From Candidatus Saccharimonadota bacterium (GTDB lineage Bacteria; Patescibacteriota; Saccharimonadia; Saccharimonadales; Saccharimonadaceae): 64,000 nucleotides of DNA. Positions 26,872 through 35,562 of this stretch are shown in pieces (the first letter of the stretch is position 1; every line of letters starts with the position of its first letter). The notes beneath the pieces were generated by a model that was given only the letters and a program-made list of their open reading frames with translations, was not told where the DNA came from and made no database searches. The position numbers and the translations under genes were made by a program. The stretch is from assembly GCA_017460065.1 (NCBI GenBank), contig JAFUBT010000002.1:124001-188000 (forward strand). Reading direction: 5' to 3'.

Positions 26872-28504
26872 ACACGCACTGCTGCTAGCGAAAACAAAAT
26901 TCCGTATTCGCCGGATACGGCTCTCGGTCGGAATTCTGGTTTCGGGACTACTCTTTGGCTTGGCGATTGCGGCCTTATCGGTTTTTGCGAACTTACAGTC
27001 TGGCCTTAAGCCATATTTGGACTACGGTATCAATAGTCGATATCTCGTCACTGCCCAAAATATGCATTTCTCTTATGGAGCAAACGAAGAACGCCTCCAA
27101 GAACTTGCACTAAAATACTATAACGAAAATAAAGCAAAGGGGCTCTATTCTGAGGAGGATTTAGTCTTTGAATACCCAATCGAAAAATATGCAAACGGCG
27201 AAACGGCCGTGAAAATAAACGCAAAAGCAACAGATGCGGCGGTGATTGAGATTGCAAAAGACCAAAATAATTACGACATCAACGACGCTCGCGGTTTAGC
27301 CGAAAAAGTTGGCGCTAAATATCTACATCACTACAGCGCCTATCGTCATCTCAAGGGAGACGGCCGTCTCACTTCTATTATTTCAGATGAAAAAGAAAAT
27401 CTACGACCTTTTGTCGTGCATGATTATTATGACGATGTTGCGATGGCGTTCGGCTCACCAGTCTATGCGATAGACGACGACTTGCACCGCCTATATTTGA
27501 AGCCCGATAACTATGCGGCTAATACGGAAATACCGGTTTTGATAGACGAGAAGACGTGGCAAGACGTCCATCAGGACACAATTGAATTCTGCTATCGCGA
27601 CGCAGAGGCTATAGATTATACAACCAGAGCACTCAATGGCGAGGATGGCTTCAAGCTACAAAATACCGCCTGCACGCATCCAGATGGGCAAAAAGGCCGC
27701 ACCGCAAGAATTAAATTCCGTGTTGTCGGCATCTATCCCACCAGGTCGTACGGAGATAGCGCGGATAATATATCTGACCTTGTCCATAATATTGCGAAGA
27801 GTGGTCTTGGTGGCGGCGTCGTGGTCCTTCTCGACCAACTGACAGCAGAGCAGAAGATATTGCTAGACACTTTCTTCACTGATGAGAAGACCCTGTTTGA
27901 CTATCAATATAATAAAGACTGGTTCATCTTTGAATTTGCGACCCCAGAGCAAGCGAAACAATTCTGGACCGACTTTGGCTGCGAGGAGCCAATTTGTCCA
28001 GCCGATACGCCGTTTTCATTGGACAAATCAAGCAACAACGCTGTGTTGATGTCCGATATTTTCGATAAGCTTCGGGATGCCATTGTATTGGCGCTTGCCG
28101 TAATTATCATGCTAAGCGCAATAATTCTTATGTCGATTCTGAATCGCATTGTTGCGGATTCACAGAAAGAAAATGCTATCTTTACCGCTATTGGCTACAC
28201 GAAAGGTAGCCTCATGAAAGTGTATTTCGTCTATACGCTGATTTACGCACTGCTTGTTGGCGTAATTGCTTGCATAATCGGTGTAGCCTTGCCGCTTGTT
28301 GGTCAAAATCTGGTTGGCGCCAGAATCTCAGAAGCGCTAAACGGACTTTTCCATACCCCGTCAAACTACGCAATTGACCTTGGCGCACCAACCATCTTCG
28401 TGGCATATATGCTAGGCTGCATAATCGCAATCTCAATCGTCTGCGTCGTCCCAGTTCTTGCGCTTAAAATTAACCGCAAAACACTACGGCGCTTGCGCGA
28501 ATAG
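26861..28504 (+). CDS. FtsX-like ABC permease
   Basis: A 547-residue permease: one N-terminal membrane helix (about 22-46), a large outside domain (about 50-395) with several Cys, then three helices (about 400-540) forming the FtsX domain. This one-plus-three layout is that of MacB/LolC-type subunits. The partner ATPase is directly upstream and overlapping. The cargo is unknown. The neighbouring surface-protein modules make export or release of envelope proteins or peptides plausible. A single permease gene implies a homodimer. Confidence 0.88.
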   Translation: MRIRHALLLAKTKFRIRRIRLSVGILVSGLLFGLAIAALSVFANLQSGLKPYLDYGINSRYLVTAQNMHFSYGANEERLQELALKYYNENKAKGLYSEEDLVFEYPIEKYANGETAVKINAKATDAAVIEIAKDQNNYDINDARGLAEKVGAKYLHHYSAYRHLKGDGRLTSIISDEKENLRPFVVHDYYDDVAMAFGSPVYAIDDDLHRLYLKPDNYAANTEIPVLIDEKTWQDVHQDTIEFCYRDAEAIDYTTRALNGEDGFKLQNTACTHPDGQKGRTARIKFRVVGIYPTRSYGDSADNISDLVHNIAKSGLGGGVVVLLDQLTAEQKILLDTFFTDEKTLFDYQYNKDWFIFEFATPEQAKQFWTDFGCEEPICPADTPFSLDKSSNNAVLMSDIFDKLRDAIVLALAVIIMLSAIILMSILNRIVADSQKENAIFTAIGYTKGSLMKVYFVYTLIYALLVGVIACIIGVALPLVGQNLVGARISEALNGLFHTPSNYAIDLGAPTIFVAYMLGCIIAISIVCVVPVLALKINRKTLRRLRE

Positions 28505-28560
28505 CCTATCCATGCATGCTCTTTGCCTTCTGGGCGTCGGCCGAGGCCTTCCTTTTTACA

Positions 28561-28606
28561 CCATAGGTCTTTTTGGTCAGGAATCCTGACCAAACTAACC
28601 TATACT
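28561..28606. repeat. Palindromic repeat element, copy 2
   Basis: Core GGTCAGGA-A-TCCTGACC preceded by TTTTT and flanked by outer arms ATAGGT and ACCTAT. Relative to copy 1 (22974-23020) it is inverted at the central base. Confidence 0.7.
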
Positions 28607-28618
28607 TTCGATTAAACT

Positions 28619-28678
28619 ATGTGCGACCATCCGGTGTTAATCATGAAGTCAACATGCCCACAAGAACGTAAGCGATAG
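28619..28678 (+). CDS. Possible 19-residue small ORF ending in a terminator
   Basis: ATG at 28619, twelve bases after a TATACT box (28601-28606), encodes 19 residues (MCDHPVLIMKST...) and stops inside a hairpin (AAGAAC/GTTCTT, 28662-28690) followed by TTTTT. It could be a tiny peptide gene or simply a short terminated RNA of about 80 bases. Coding is not established. Confidence 0.25.
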   Translation: MCDHPVLIMKSTCPQERKR

Positions 28679-28693
28679 GGCAGGGTTCTTTTT
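28662..28693 (+). terminator. Terminator of the 28.6-kb short transcript
   Basis: AAGAAC/GTTCTT stem with a 17-base loop and TTTTT at its 3' side. Confidence 0.5.
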
Positions 28694-28707
28694 AAAAACC
28701 ATCACAT

Positions 28708-28733
28708 CAAAAAACTCCCCGCAAGGAGAGTTT
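28708..28733 (-). terminator. Terminator of the 31-residue basic protein gene
   Basis: Minus strand ACTCTCC-TTGC-GGGGAGT then TTTTTT, directly after the small gene's stop. Confidence 0.8.
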
Positions 28734-28829
28734 CTAGCGTCCGTCTTTGTGGCGGAGATGTTTGCGTTTTTCGCTGTGCTTGTGGTTGTTGTTGCGGTTC
28801 AACTTCGCAACTTTGACTTTCTTGGCCAT
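28734..28829 (-). CDS. 31-residue highly basic protein, possibly ribosome-associated
   Basis: Encodes MAKKVKVAKLNRNNNHKHSE followed by KRKHLRHKDGR: 31 residues with about half basic, no hydrophobic stretch. It has its own terminator, an ATG start and an upstream -10-like TAGGATAAT. The composition is that of small ribosomal or RNA-binding proteins (compare the short basic bL36, or COX24-type peptides), but I cannot place it in a named family. It is too short for routine gene finders and easily missed. Confidence 0.62.
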   Translation of the reverse strand: MAKKVKVAKLNRNNNHKHSEKRKHLRHKDGR

Positions 28830-28996
28830 TGTCGTCCTTTAGTTTTATCTTTGCAATCTACTAATTATCCTAACATATTTTAGTCCATTGCGCAAAGCAG
28901 CGTGACAAAATTACCCCATATCGCAGCTTGACAAAAGCATAAACAATATGATACAGTACCCCCAAACTAACAAAAATAAAAAGGTCCAAACAAAAT

Positions 28997-29593
28997 ATGA
29001 AAAAACAGAAAAACCTACAAATTGCAACGCTCGCAGTGCTAGCCTTCGCCGTTTTGTTTATGGCAATCGGTTTCGCTGCCTACGCGCAGACACTTAAAAT
29101 TAGCGGTACGGTCAATGTCAAAAAATCTGCCTGGAGCGTCCACTGGGACACGGATAAGTTCACCCTCGAAGATGATAGTGAGGAGGTTACGCATACTCAA
29201 TTTACTGACACTCAACTAACTTTCCAATGTACTCTGCCAGAGCCGGGCAAATATTGTGCCTTTACAATCGACGCCATTAATGAGGGCACCTATGATGCTA
29301 AACTCTCTAGCATCGATATGGGCATCACTGGCGACGCTGATTACGCCAATTATCTCACGTATAAAATCTATTACAATAACGCCACCACTCCATACACTCA
29401 ATCTACGTCGAATATTACCGGTATTACCTTGTCTAAAGCCAGTGGTGATCCTGCTGTCGCCGGTCGTCATCCAGTCCTCGTTCGCGTCGATTACGTAGCA
29501 CCAAACAACGAAACTGGCGAAGGCCTGCCCACGACCGACAAAACCATTACCGTCACGGCAAACTTCCACTACGACCAGGTAACTACCAACTAG
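28997..29593 (+). CDS. TasA/camelysin-like exported protein
   Basis: A 198-residue protein with a basic N-terminus, a hydrophobic segment (about 9-30, ending GFAAYAQTL) and a beta-rich domain with one Cys pair. The layout, a short exported beta-sandwich protein directly upstream of a SipW-like signal peptidase, is that of TasA/CalY proteins, which assemble into extracellular fibres in Bacillus. Sequence similarity is only general, so the call leans on context. The gene is preceded by AAAAAGG and an AT-rich leader and separated from the peptidase by 40 bases. Confidence 0.65.
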   Translation: MKKQKNLQIATLAVLAFAVLFMAIGFAAYAQTLKISGTVNVKKSAWSVHWDTDKFTLEDDSEEVTHTQFTDTQLTFQCTLPEPGKYCAFTIDAINEGTYDAKLSSIDMGITGDADYANYLTYKIYYNNATTPYTQSTSNITGITLSKASGDPAVAGRHPVLVRVDYVAPNNETGEGLPTTDKTITVTANFHYDQVTTN

Positions 29594-29633
29594 AATAACC
29601 ATTAATTGGTCGCAACTAATCTAAAATACTTTC

Positions 29634-30788
29634 ATGCTGGCTAGGCTTCAAAGGAACGAAAGAGTAGTTTTTGGCATTTGCCTTGCTTTTTCGTTCCTTT
29701 TGCTGGCCGCTTTTGGCTTTGGTCGCCACATGAATCCGTTGACGCGGCAATATATCATTGCACTCGTGCTTGCCGCTATTACGCTTGCCGCCTATTATGG
29801 GCTTGGCATCCGTAAAGATCGCAATTATTTACGCGGTGCCGCGACTTTTAGCGTCGTCGCCGTACTGCTCATTTATGCCGTGCTGAGTTTCGCGGCAGGG
29901 ATTTTTCTCGGCTTTAACCGTGGTTATTTCTCGACTGACCTCGGGGTGCTTTTCTCGGCCTTTGTGCCAACGTTGTTACTGGTAGTCGCCGTCGAGCTAT
30001 TACGTTATCTTATCTCCGCCCAATATTTATATAGCCGGCGTTCGCTTGTCGTTTTTACGGCGCTAGCTGCGCTGCTATATATCTTGGTTGAATTGCAGGG
30101 GGCCAACTTGGCTAGCCTCGAGTTAGTTTTTGTGTTCGTTTGCACGACGGTCTTCCCGATTATTGCTAGGGAAGCACTTTGTGCGTACCTGTGCCATCGT
30201 GCTGGCTTACGTCCTACGCTCATCTATAAACTGGCCGTGACGATGTATCCGTTCCTGTTGCCCATTGTGCCGGCATTGGGCGATTATTTGCATTCCGTCG
30301 TGAATGTAATGGTGCCATTCGTCATTTATCTTGTTGTGCTGCGCAGTGCGCGTTTTTATGACCAAGACCGCAAGCGCTTGCGTGGTATGAACTATCGTCT
30401 TGTCGCAATACCACTACTGGTCGTTGCTAGTATTTTGACGGCCCTAATTTCCGGTCTGCTGCCGTATCAGCTAATCGCCATAGCATCGGACTCGATGCGC
30501 CCTGTCTACGCTCGGGGTGATGCGGTGATTTTCGAAAAAGTAAGCGCAACCGAAATCGCAAAGGATGATATACTAGTATTCAGCAAAGACAGGGCAATCA
30601 TGACGCACCGCGTCGTCGCCATCGAGAACCGCGATAATACTTTGTACTTTACAACGCGTGGCGACAACAACGAAAAGCCGGACGGCTTCGAAACCTCCGC
30701 AGAGCAGGTTTTGGGGCGGGTGGTCTCCGTTGGAAAATACATTGGTTTTCCGACCGTTTGGTTAAGCGAGGCTTTTAATAATGGCTAG
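29634..30788 (+). CDS. SipW-like signal peptidase I with polytopic N-terminus
   Basis: A 384-residue S26 peptidase. About eight membrane helices occupy residues 10-275; the catalytic part follows, with Ser287 in ASDSMRP and His325 in MTHRVV. A His in place of the bacterial Lys marks the SipW/endoplasmic-reticulum type of signal peptidase, which in Bacillus processes TasA. A TTRGDNNEKPD element closes the active site. The large polytopic N-terminus is unusual, since SipW alone has about 190 residues. A TAAAAT box ends six bases before the ATG. The stop overlaps the DUF5305 gene by eight bases. Confidence 0.88.
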   Translation: MLARLQRNERVVFGICLAFSFLLLAAFGFGRHMNPLTRQYIIALVLAAITLAAYYGLGIRKDRNYLRGAATFSVVAVLLIYAVLSFAAGIFLGFNRGYFSTDLGVLFSAFVPTLLLVVAVELLRYLISAQYLYSRRSLVVFTALAALLYILVELQGANLASLELVFVFVCTTVFPIIAREALCAYLCHRAGLRPTLIYKLAVTMYPFLLPIVPALGDYLHSVVNVMVPFVIYLVVLRSARFYDQDRKRLRGMNYRLVAIPLLVVASILTALISGLLPYQLIAIASDSMRPVYARGDAVIFEKVSATEIAKDDILVFSKDRAIMTHRVVAIENRDNTLYFTTRGDNNEKPDGFETSAEQVLGRVVSVGKYIGFPTVWLSEAFNNG

Positions 30789-31875
30789 GATTAAAAAAGC
30801 AAAACGACAGAATGACATCGAAGCTCGACACATCTCCAAGTGGTGGCTGGTTTTTGCTGCCGTTGTCGGCCTGATCGGCGCTGCGCTATTAATCTTCGGC
30901 TTGACCGACAAAACCGAACTTACGGTATCGTATAGCGAATCTGGTTCAGGCGTAGATTATCGGGTGTATTTGTTGCCCAACAACAGCTACGCCGAGAGCT
31001 ATATATACGGCACGAGCGACCGCTCATATCCTACTAGCCTCATTAAGTATCTTGACTTAGCTTTCAACTACTCGGTACATTTTGATGCACCGGTCGAAGG
31101 TGAGCTGCGCTATAAAATGGTCGCCCTGACTAGCGCCGATAAAGTCGATAACACCAACAGCGCCCGTCTATGGTCAGACGAGCAGGGGCTCTATCCGGAG
31201 CAGAGCGTCAATATTAACGGTCAGACGCTTTCCATCCGCGAGTCGGCCAAGATCGATTACGACCAATACGCCAACATGATTCGTCGTTTCGAGTCCGAGG
31301 CGCAGGGCGTCAGCGCCAAAGGCAGTCTGAACGTCGCCATGATTATTAGTGGCTCGGTCAAGCCTGAGAACTTCGAAGTGGCCGTTCCGCTTGATTCGCG
31401 CGTAGATTTTATTATTCCAATCGCAAGCAACTCTTCAGTCGAGGCCAAAACCAGTGTGAAAAACGGCGCCGATGCCACTTTAAGAGCTAGCACCGATAAC
31501 CTAGAACGGGCGCATCTCGTCAGCATTATTTCTGGGGCAGTGTTACTGGCCATCGCCGCTGGCGTCGGGATATATTGCTTCGTGACTCATCGCTTGCGAT
31601 TACGCGCACATCCATACGAGACTAAGGTTAAGCACCTGCTCAGTGCCTATGATGGCGTGATTGTCGAAACTAGCCGTATCCCGAGCGCGCGCGACAAGAA
31701 CATCTCCGATGTGGCTGATTTTGATGAATTGCTCGATGTATATAATTCTGTGCACTTACCCATCAACTATTACCACGATCGTAACAAGAGTTATTTTGTT
31801 ATCAGCGGTGACAAAAACACCTGGCGCTACATCATAAAAAAGAGTGATTTTGGCAAGCATGGCCAGAAAGACTAA
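30781..31875 (+). CDS. DUF5305-family membrane protein
   Basis: A 364-residue protein: one N-terminal membrane helix (about 20-42), an outside beta-rich domain (about 45-240), a second helix (about 245-268) and a cytoplasmic C-terminal domain. DUF5305 proteins are known mainly from archaea and some bacteria beside SipW-like peptidases and TasA-like proteins; function is unknown. The overlap with both neighbours (eight and about seventeen bases) shows tight coupling with the peptidase and the Hint protein. Confidence 0.75.
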   Translation: MARIKKAKRQNDIEARHISKWWLVFAAVVGLIGAALLIFGLTDKTELTVSYSESGSGVDYRVYLLPNNSYAESYIYGTSDRSYPTSLIKYLDLAFNYSVHFDAPVEGELRYKMVALTSADKVDNTNSARLWSDEQGLYPEQSVNINGQTLSIRESAKIDYDQYANMIRRFESEAQGVSAKGSLNVAMIISGSVKPENFEVAVPLDSRVDFIIPIASNSSVEAKTSVKNGADATLRASTDNLERAHLVSIISGAVLLAIAAGVGIYCFVTHRLRLRAHPYETKVKHLLSAYDGVIVETSRIPSARDKNISDVADFDELLDVYNSVHLPINYYHDRNKSYFVISGDKNTWRYIIKKSDFGKHGQKD

Positions 31876-34327
31876 AAAACGCTACAAGATGCCGCTTATC
31901 TTGGCGGGATTAGTTTTGTTGCTCCTGTCTGGCATGACTATCGGTTTTGCACGCTACAATCGTATCCTGCAGCTCGGCGGCGATGTCTCGCTCAAAAGTC
32001 AAGGCGATGTTTATATCTCAGACGTGACCTTTACGGGCGGCCAGAACGTGACCAGCAATCCGAGTTTCACCGACACGACGGTCGATTTTAGTTTAGACTT
32101 TTATGGCGGCGAGGACGTGACAGAGTATAGTGCTAACTTTAGTATCACAGTTACCAACGAAACCTTTTATGATCAGATTTTTTCGATGAACGATTGGCGG
32201 CCCACCATTACGGATGGAGATGGCAATGTTGTGGCGGACGTTGATATTAATTACGTGCTAAATGGCATCCAGAACGGTGACACTATTGCCAAAGGTACGA
32301 GCAAAACCTTTACGGTCGCCATTACGATGACGGCGCCACCAGGTGAATATCATGTAGACGGCAGCACGGGTGTTGATTTTACTGACTCTAATACCGGTGT
32401 TGTCTTGGCGGCTGTGTCGAACCCGACCACCGGTGATTTGCGTGGCAGCAATCAGTACGCCGCTTTTACCGTGCACGTCACAAATACCTATGATTACGCC
32501 CAGACTTTCTCGCTTGAACTGCAGGGCAATAGTCATTTTCGGCTGAGCGGCGCCAACGGCGCTAGTCTTGGAACTTTCACGATTGACGCGAATAGTGCCG
32601 CCGATTATGCAGTCTACGTTAGTGCTGTCGACGGCGTAACGTTTAGCAATTCATACGAGCGAGCCAATATCTACCTGAGCTCCGCTGCGTTGGGCGATAT
32701 TAACTGCGGCCGTATTACATTGTTGGTAGACCAGGTGGTGATTCCAACCGACACCGAGGCGCCGGTTATTTCCAACGTTAGGATGCAGATGCTCGACTCA
32801 GTTGGCCAAGCCAAGCTGACGTGGGATGCTGCGGACGAATCGCAAATTGATCACTTTGTCGTGTTGGTTTACACTAGCGGCGATGTGCTCAAGCAGACCA
32901 TCACTACTGAGGACGACGCTACCGAGCTAACGATTTCTGGCCTTGGTGATGGCAATTATTATGTCAAAGTTTACGGTTTTGATACCGCCTCGCCTCAAAA
33001 TTCTGCCAACGAAGACGAAATTGCGGACGCTAGCACGTCGGCCGGACATTGCGCGCGCTCGGCGACAACTTATTTTGATTGGCATTTTACGGTCACTTAC
33101 GATTTAACCGGTTTGTCAACCAATGGCGCCGGTACGGCCACTCGCGGTACAACCTACACGGCAACTTTGTCCACCACGTCTAATCGCACGGCTTTACCGA
33201 CTTCGATTACTGTCGTCATGGGCACTTCTACGCTACGTGTCGGTACTGGCTATACCTACAACTCAGACTCGGGCGCGATTTCCATTCCTAATGTCTCGGG
33301 GGATATTACCATCCGAGGCGAAGCCCGCAGCTGTCTAATTGAGGGCACGGATATCTTGTTGGCTGATGGTAGCACCAAGAAGGTCGAAGATATTAGCTAT
33401 GACGATCTGTTGGCAGTTTGGAACTATGATACCGGCCGTCTTGACGCCGCCTATCCAATCTGGATTGAGCGCGAACATCATACGAAGTCTTATCAATGGG
33501 CACATTTTGCTGACGGCAGCGACCTGCGCACCTCGGCCGAGCATGGTATCTTTAGCGTTGAGCAAAATCAGTTTATATCTGTCAAAAGCGCCGACTTCTT
33601 GCCCGGCACGCATTATTATCGCGTTAATGCGGCCGGCGAGCTAGACTCCGTTGCGCTCGAAAGCGTCGCTAATATCACTGAGTCGCGCAGTTATTATCAT
33701 GTGGTCACGGCCCGCTACTACAACGTTATTGCCAATGGTTTCATTACGACCGATGGTACGGTGGCTTTGTCGAACCTTTATGGCTTTGCCGATAACATTA
33801 GCTGGCCGGCGGTGCGCACGCAGCTGCTCGCCGACCCGGCGAACGTAGTGGATTATGACGCGTTCGCCGACATCGTCCCGCAATACATGTACGTGGGCAT
33901 GCGCATGGGCGAGATTGGTGTCCTAACGCGGATGGGCGCCCTGAGCCTCACCGATTTCCGTAACTACTTGCTCGGTAGCCAGCTTAACCCGCTGATGGCC
34001 GCCAAACCCGAGTTAATGAATTTTGATGTTTCGCATCTGCGCTCGCCTGAAATTTACCAGAACCGGCGACTCTGGCCAGTGTCGTTTGGTGCACTGGATG
34101 CGGCCGCTGAGCGCGCCGAAGCTCCGCAAGATTCGGCATGGTCGGTCGTAGTATCTAGCCAACGAATGGTCGCCGAAGGCCAGCAGATTATTTTGCCAGA
34201 GCAGAGTGGTGTTGCGGCTTGGCATAATTCCGTTGACGGTCAGGATTATCCACCCGGCGCCGCTGTAACAATTTACTGCGGCACGCACTTTACGCCTCTG
34301 CGGTCGTCACCGCTTGTCAAAAAGTGA
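31859..34327 (+). CDS. Exported multidomain protein with self-processing Hint domain
   Basis: An 822-residue protein. N-terminal membrane/signal segment (about 10-28), two TasA-like beta domains (about 35-300), a fibronectin-III-like domain (about 305-395), a small beta domain (about 405-490) and then a Hint domain. Its putative nucleophile is Cys492 in RSCLIEGTDILLADGS, with the block-B Thr-x-x-His motif as TSAEHGIF (His562). Hint domains break the peptide bond before the Cys, as in hedgehog proteins and inteins. The usual C-terminal His-Asn of inteins is absent, so N-side cleavage alone is expected. About 150 residues follow the Hint core. A GTG at 31844 is the alternative start. Confidence 0.82.
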   Translation: MARKTKKRYKMPLILAGLVLLLLSGMTIGFARYNRILQLGGDVSLKSQGDVYISDVTFTGGQNVTSNPSFTDTTVDFSLDFYGGEDVTEYSANFSITVTNETFYDQIFSMNDWRPTITDGDGNVVADVDINYVLNGIQNGDTIAKGTSKTFTVAITMTAPPGEYHVDGSTGVDFTDSNTGVVLAAVSNPTTGDLRGSNQYAAFTVHVTNTYDYAQTFSLELQGNSHFRLSGANGASLGTFTIDANSAADYAVYVSAVDGVTFSNSYERANIYLSSAALGDINCGRITLLVDQVVIPTDTEAPVISNVRMQMLDSVGQAKLTWDAADESQIDHFVVLVYTSGDVLKQTITTEDDATELTISGLGDGNYYVKVYGFDTASPQNSANEDEIADASTSAGHCARSATTYFDWHFTVTYDLTGLSTNGAGTATRGTTYTATLSTTSNRTALPTSITVVMGTSTLRVGTGYTYNSDSGAISIPNVSGDITIRGEARSCLIEGTDILLADGSTKKVEDISYDDLLAVWNYDTGRLDAAYPIWIEREHHTKSYQWAHFADGSDLRTSAEHGIFSVEQNQFISVKSADFLPGTHYYRVNAAGELDSVALESVANITESRSYYHVVTARYYNVIANGFITTDGTVALSNLYGFADNISWPAVRTQLLADPANVVDYDAFADIVPQYMYVGMRMGEIGVLTRMGALSLTDFRNYLLGSQLNPLMAAKPELMNFDVSHLRSPEIYQNRRLWPVSFGALDAAAERAEAPQDSAWSVVVSSQRMVAEGQQIILPEQSGVAAWHNSVDGQDYPPGAAVTIYCGTHFTPLRSSPLVKK

Positions 34328-34373
34328 TTTTCTTGGTATAATTCGTGCAGATTTCGTTACATTACGTGAGCAT

Positions 34374-34450
34374 GGGCCGGTAGCTCAGCTGGTTAGAGCA
34401 CGAGCCTCTTAAGCTTGGTGTCGTGGGTTCGAGTCCCACCCGGCTCACCA
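34374..34450 (+). tRNA. tRNA-Lys (CTT)
   Basis: Acceptor GGGCCGG/CCGGCTC, anticodon stem CGAGC/GCTTG with loop CTCTTAA (anticodon CTT), T-loop GTTCGAGTC, encoded CCA. It stands at the edge of the AT-rich accessory island and could be its insertion site; I did not find a second copy of its 3' end downstream. Confidence 0.94.
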
Positions 34451-34491
34451 ACAGGGGAACCTGTGGAAAACTCAGGTTCGAAGATGAAATT

Positions 34492-34526
34492 AAATGGTGA
34501 TTTACAGATATAAATCACCATTTTTT
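34492..34526 (+). terminator. Terminator downstream of tRNA-Lys
   Basis: Stem AAATGGTGATTTA/TAAATCACCATTT with a six-base loop and a T run. Confidence 0.85.
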
Positions 34527-34635
34527 GTGCATCAATTTCGAGGTTTCAACGAGTGCTACTTGTAGGTTAGGTAAATTTGAATTCTTGTTAAATCTTTGCC
34601 GCTAAATTTAGATAGATCCACAAGATGACTCATTT

Positions 34636-35562
34636 TTATATAATATCTCCGTCTATTATTCTATGCACTTTGTATACCTGGGGCTCTTTAGCCCATTCTT
34701 CAGATAGAAATATTTTTTCGTATGGATTATTAATTAAGATTATTTCGTCTGACTCTCGAATATAGATATAGAGATAATAACTTTCGCCTTTTTCTTTTGC
34801 TATTCTTAATTCGTTGCTAGAAAGATAGAAAGCTTGTTTTTTGTCATAACAGCTTTTAACCTCGATGAACTTATCGAAACAAGTGCTTTCTGGGGATAAG
34901 TAAGAGACTAAATCATATCCAGCGCTCACATCGATATCAGATATTATTTTTGGCGTTTTCAGTATTCCGCGTTCGGATAGTATCTTGATTTCATATTCGT
35001 ATGCTTTTCTTTCGCCGATTTCTCCATGTATTTTCCTTAGCGCAAGTTCGTTTTCGAGCTCTATTAGGCCGATAATTCTTCTCGAATCTGATGGGCCGTG
35101 ATTTGAGGAAACTTCTTTCAACAGACCTTCATCAAATAAATAAATCCTATTCGGCATAACTTGGATAAAAGATAGGTCACTCAACAGCATTATTAAACCA
35201 GAGTAGTTTAAATCTACTTTATTTCTCGAAATATAGAATAGATTTCTATTTTCGTCGTACTTTTTATCTAGCGATAAAACCATTCTGATTTCGTCAGAAT
35301 AAATAATACGAATCATTTTTAGAAGTTCCTTTGAGAACCCATCAATGCTAGATAACTGCTTTGCTTTTGAGAATAACTCATCTCTCTCTGCTATGAGTTC
35401 ACATTTTTCAAGTACCGTTATAGAATTGTCTCTGGATATTGGGTCGTAGCCGCTATTATGCAAATCAATGTCATTATTAATACTATCGCCAATTTTACGA
35501 TAAAGGGAATAAAGGTTGTCTAGGCTTAGCAGTTTTATTAGCTCTTTATTTTCTCGATTCAT
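34636..35562 (-). CDS. DUF3883-domain protein
   Basis: A 308-residue protein and the last gene of the five-gene operon. The C-terminal third matches the DUF3883 pattern: AGYDLVSY, FIEVKSC, SSNELRIAKEKGESYYLY. This domain has the layout of a PD-(D/E)XK nuclease fold (GYD...EVK) and is frequent in defence loci, often next to or fused with helicases. The N-terminal two thirds are helical with no domain I know. It overlaps the SNF2 gene by 17 bases, so a shared function is likely. Confidence 0.82.
   Translation of the reverse strand: MNRENKELIKLLSLDNLYSLYRKIGDSINNDIDLHNSGYDPISRDNSITVLEKCELIAERDELFSKAKQLSSIDGFSKELLKMIRIIYSDEIRMVLSLDKKYDENRNLFYISRNKVDLNYSGLIMLLSDLSFIQVMPNRIYLFDEGLLKEVSSNHGPSDSRRIIGLIELENELALRKIHGEIGERKAYEYEIKILSERGILKTPKIISDIDVSAGYDLVSYLSPESTCFDKFIEVKSCYDKKQAFYLSSNELRIAKEKGESYYLYIYIRESDEIILINNPYEKIFLSEEWAKEPQVYKVHRIIDGDII

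Noticed and set aside
34374-34636. Second att-like copy of the tRNA-Lys 3' end marking an integrated element
   Set aside because: I looked for the T-arm and CCA end again downstream and did not find it by eye, and there is no integrase.
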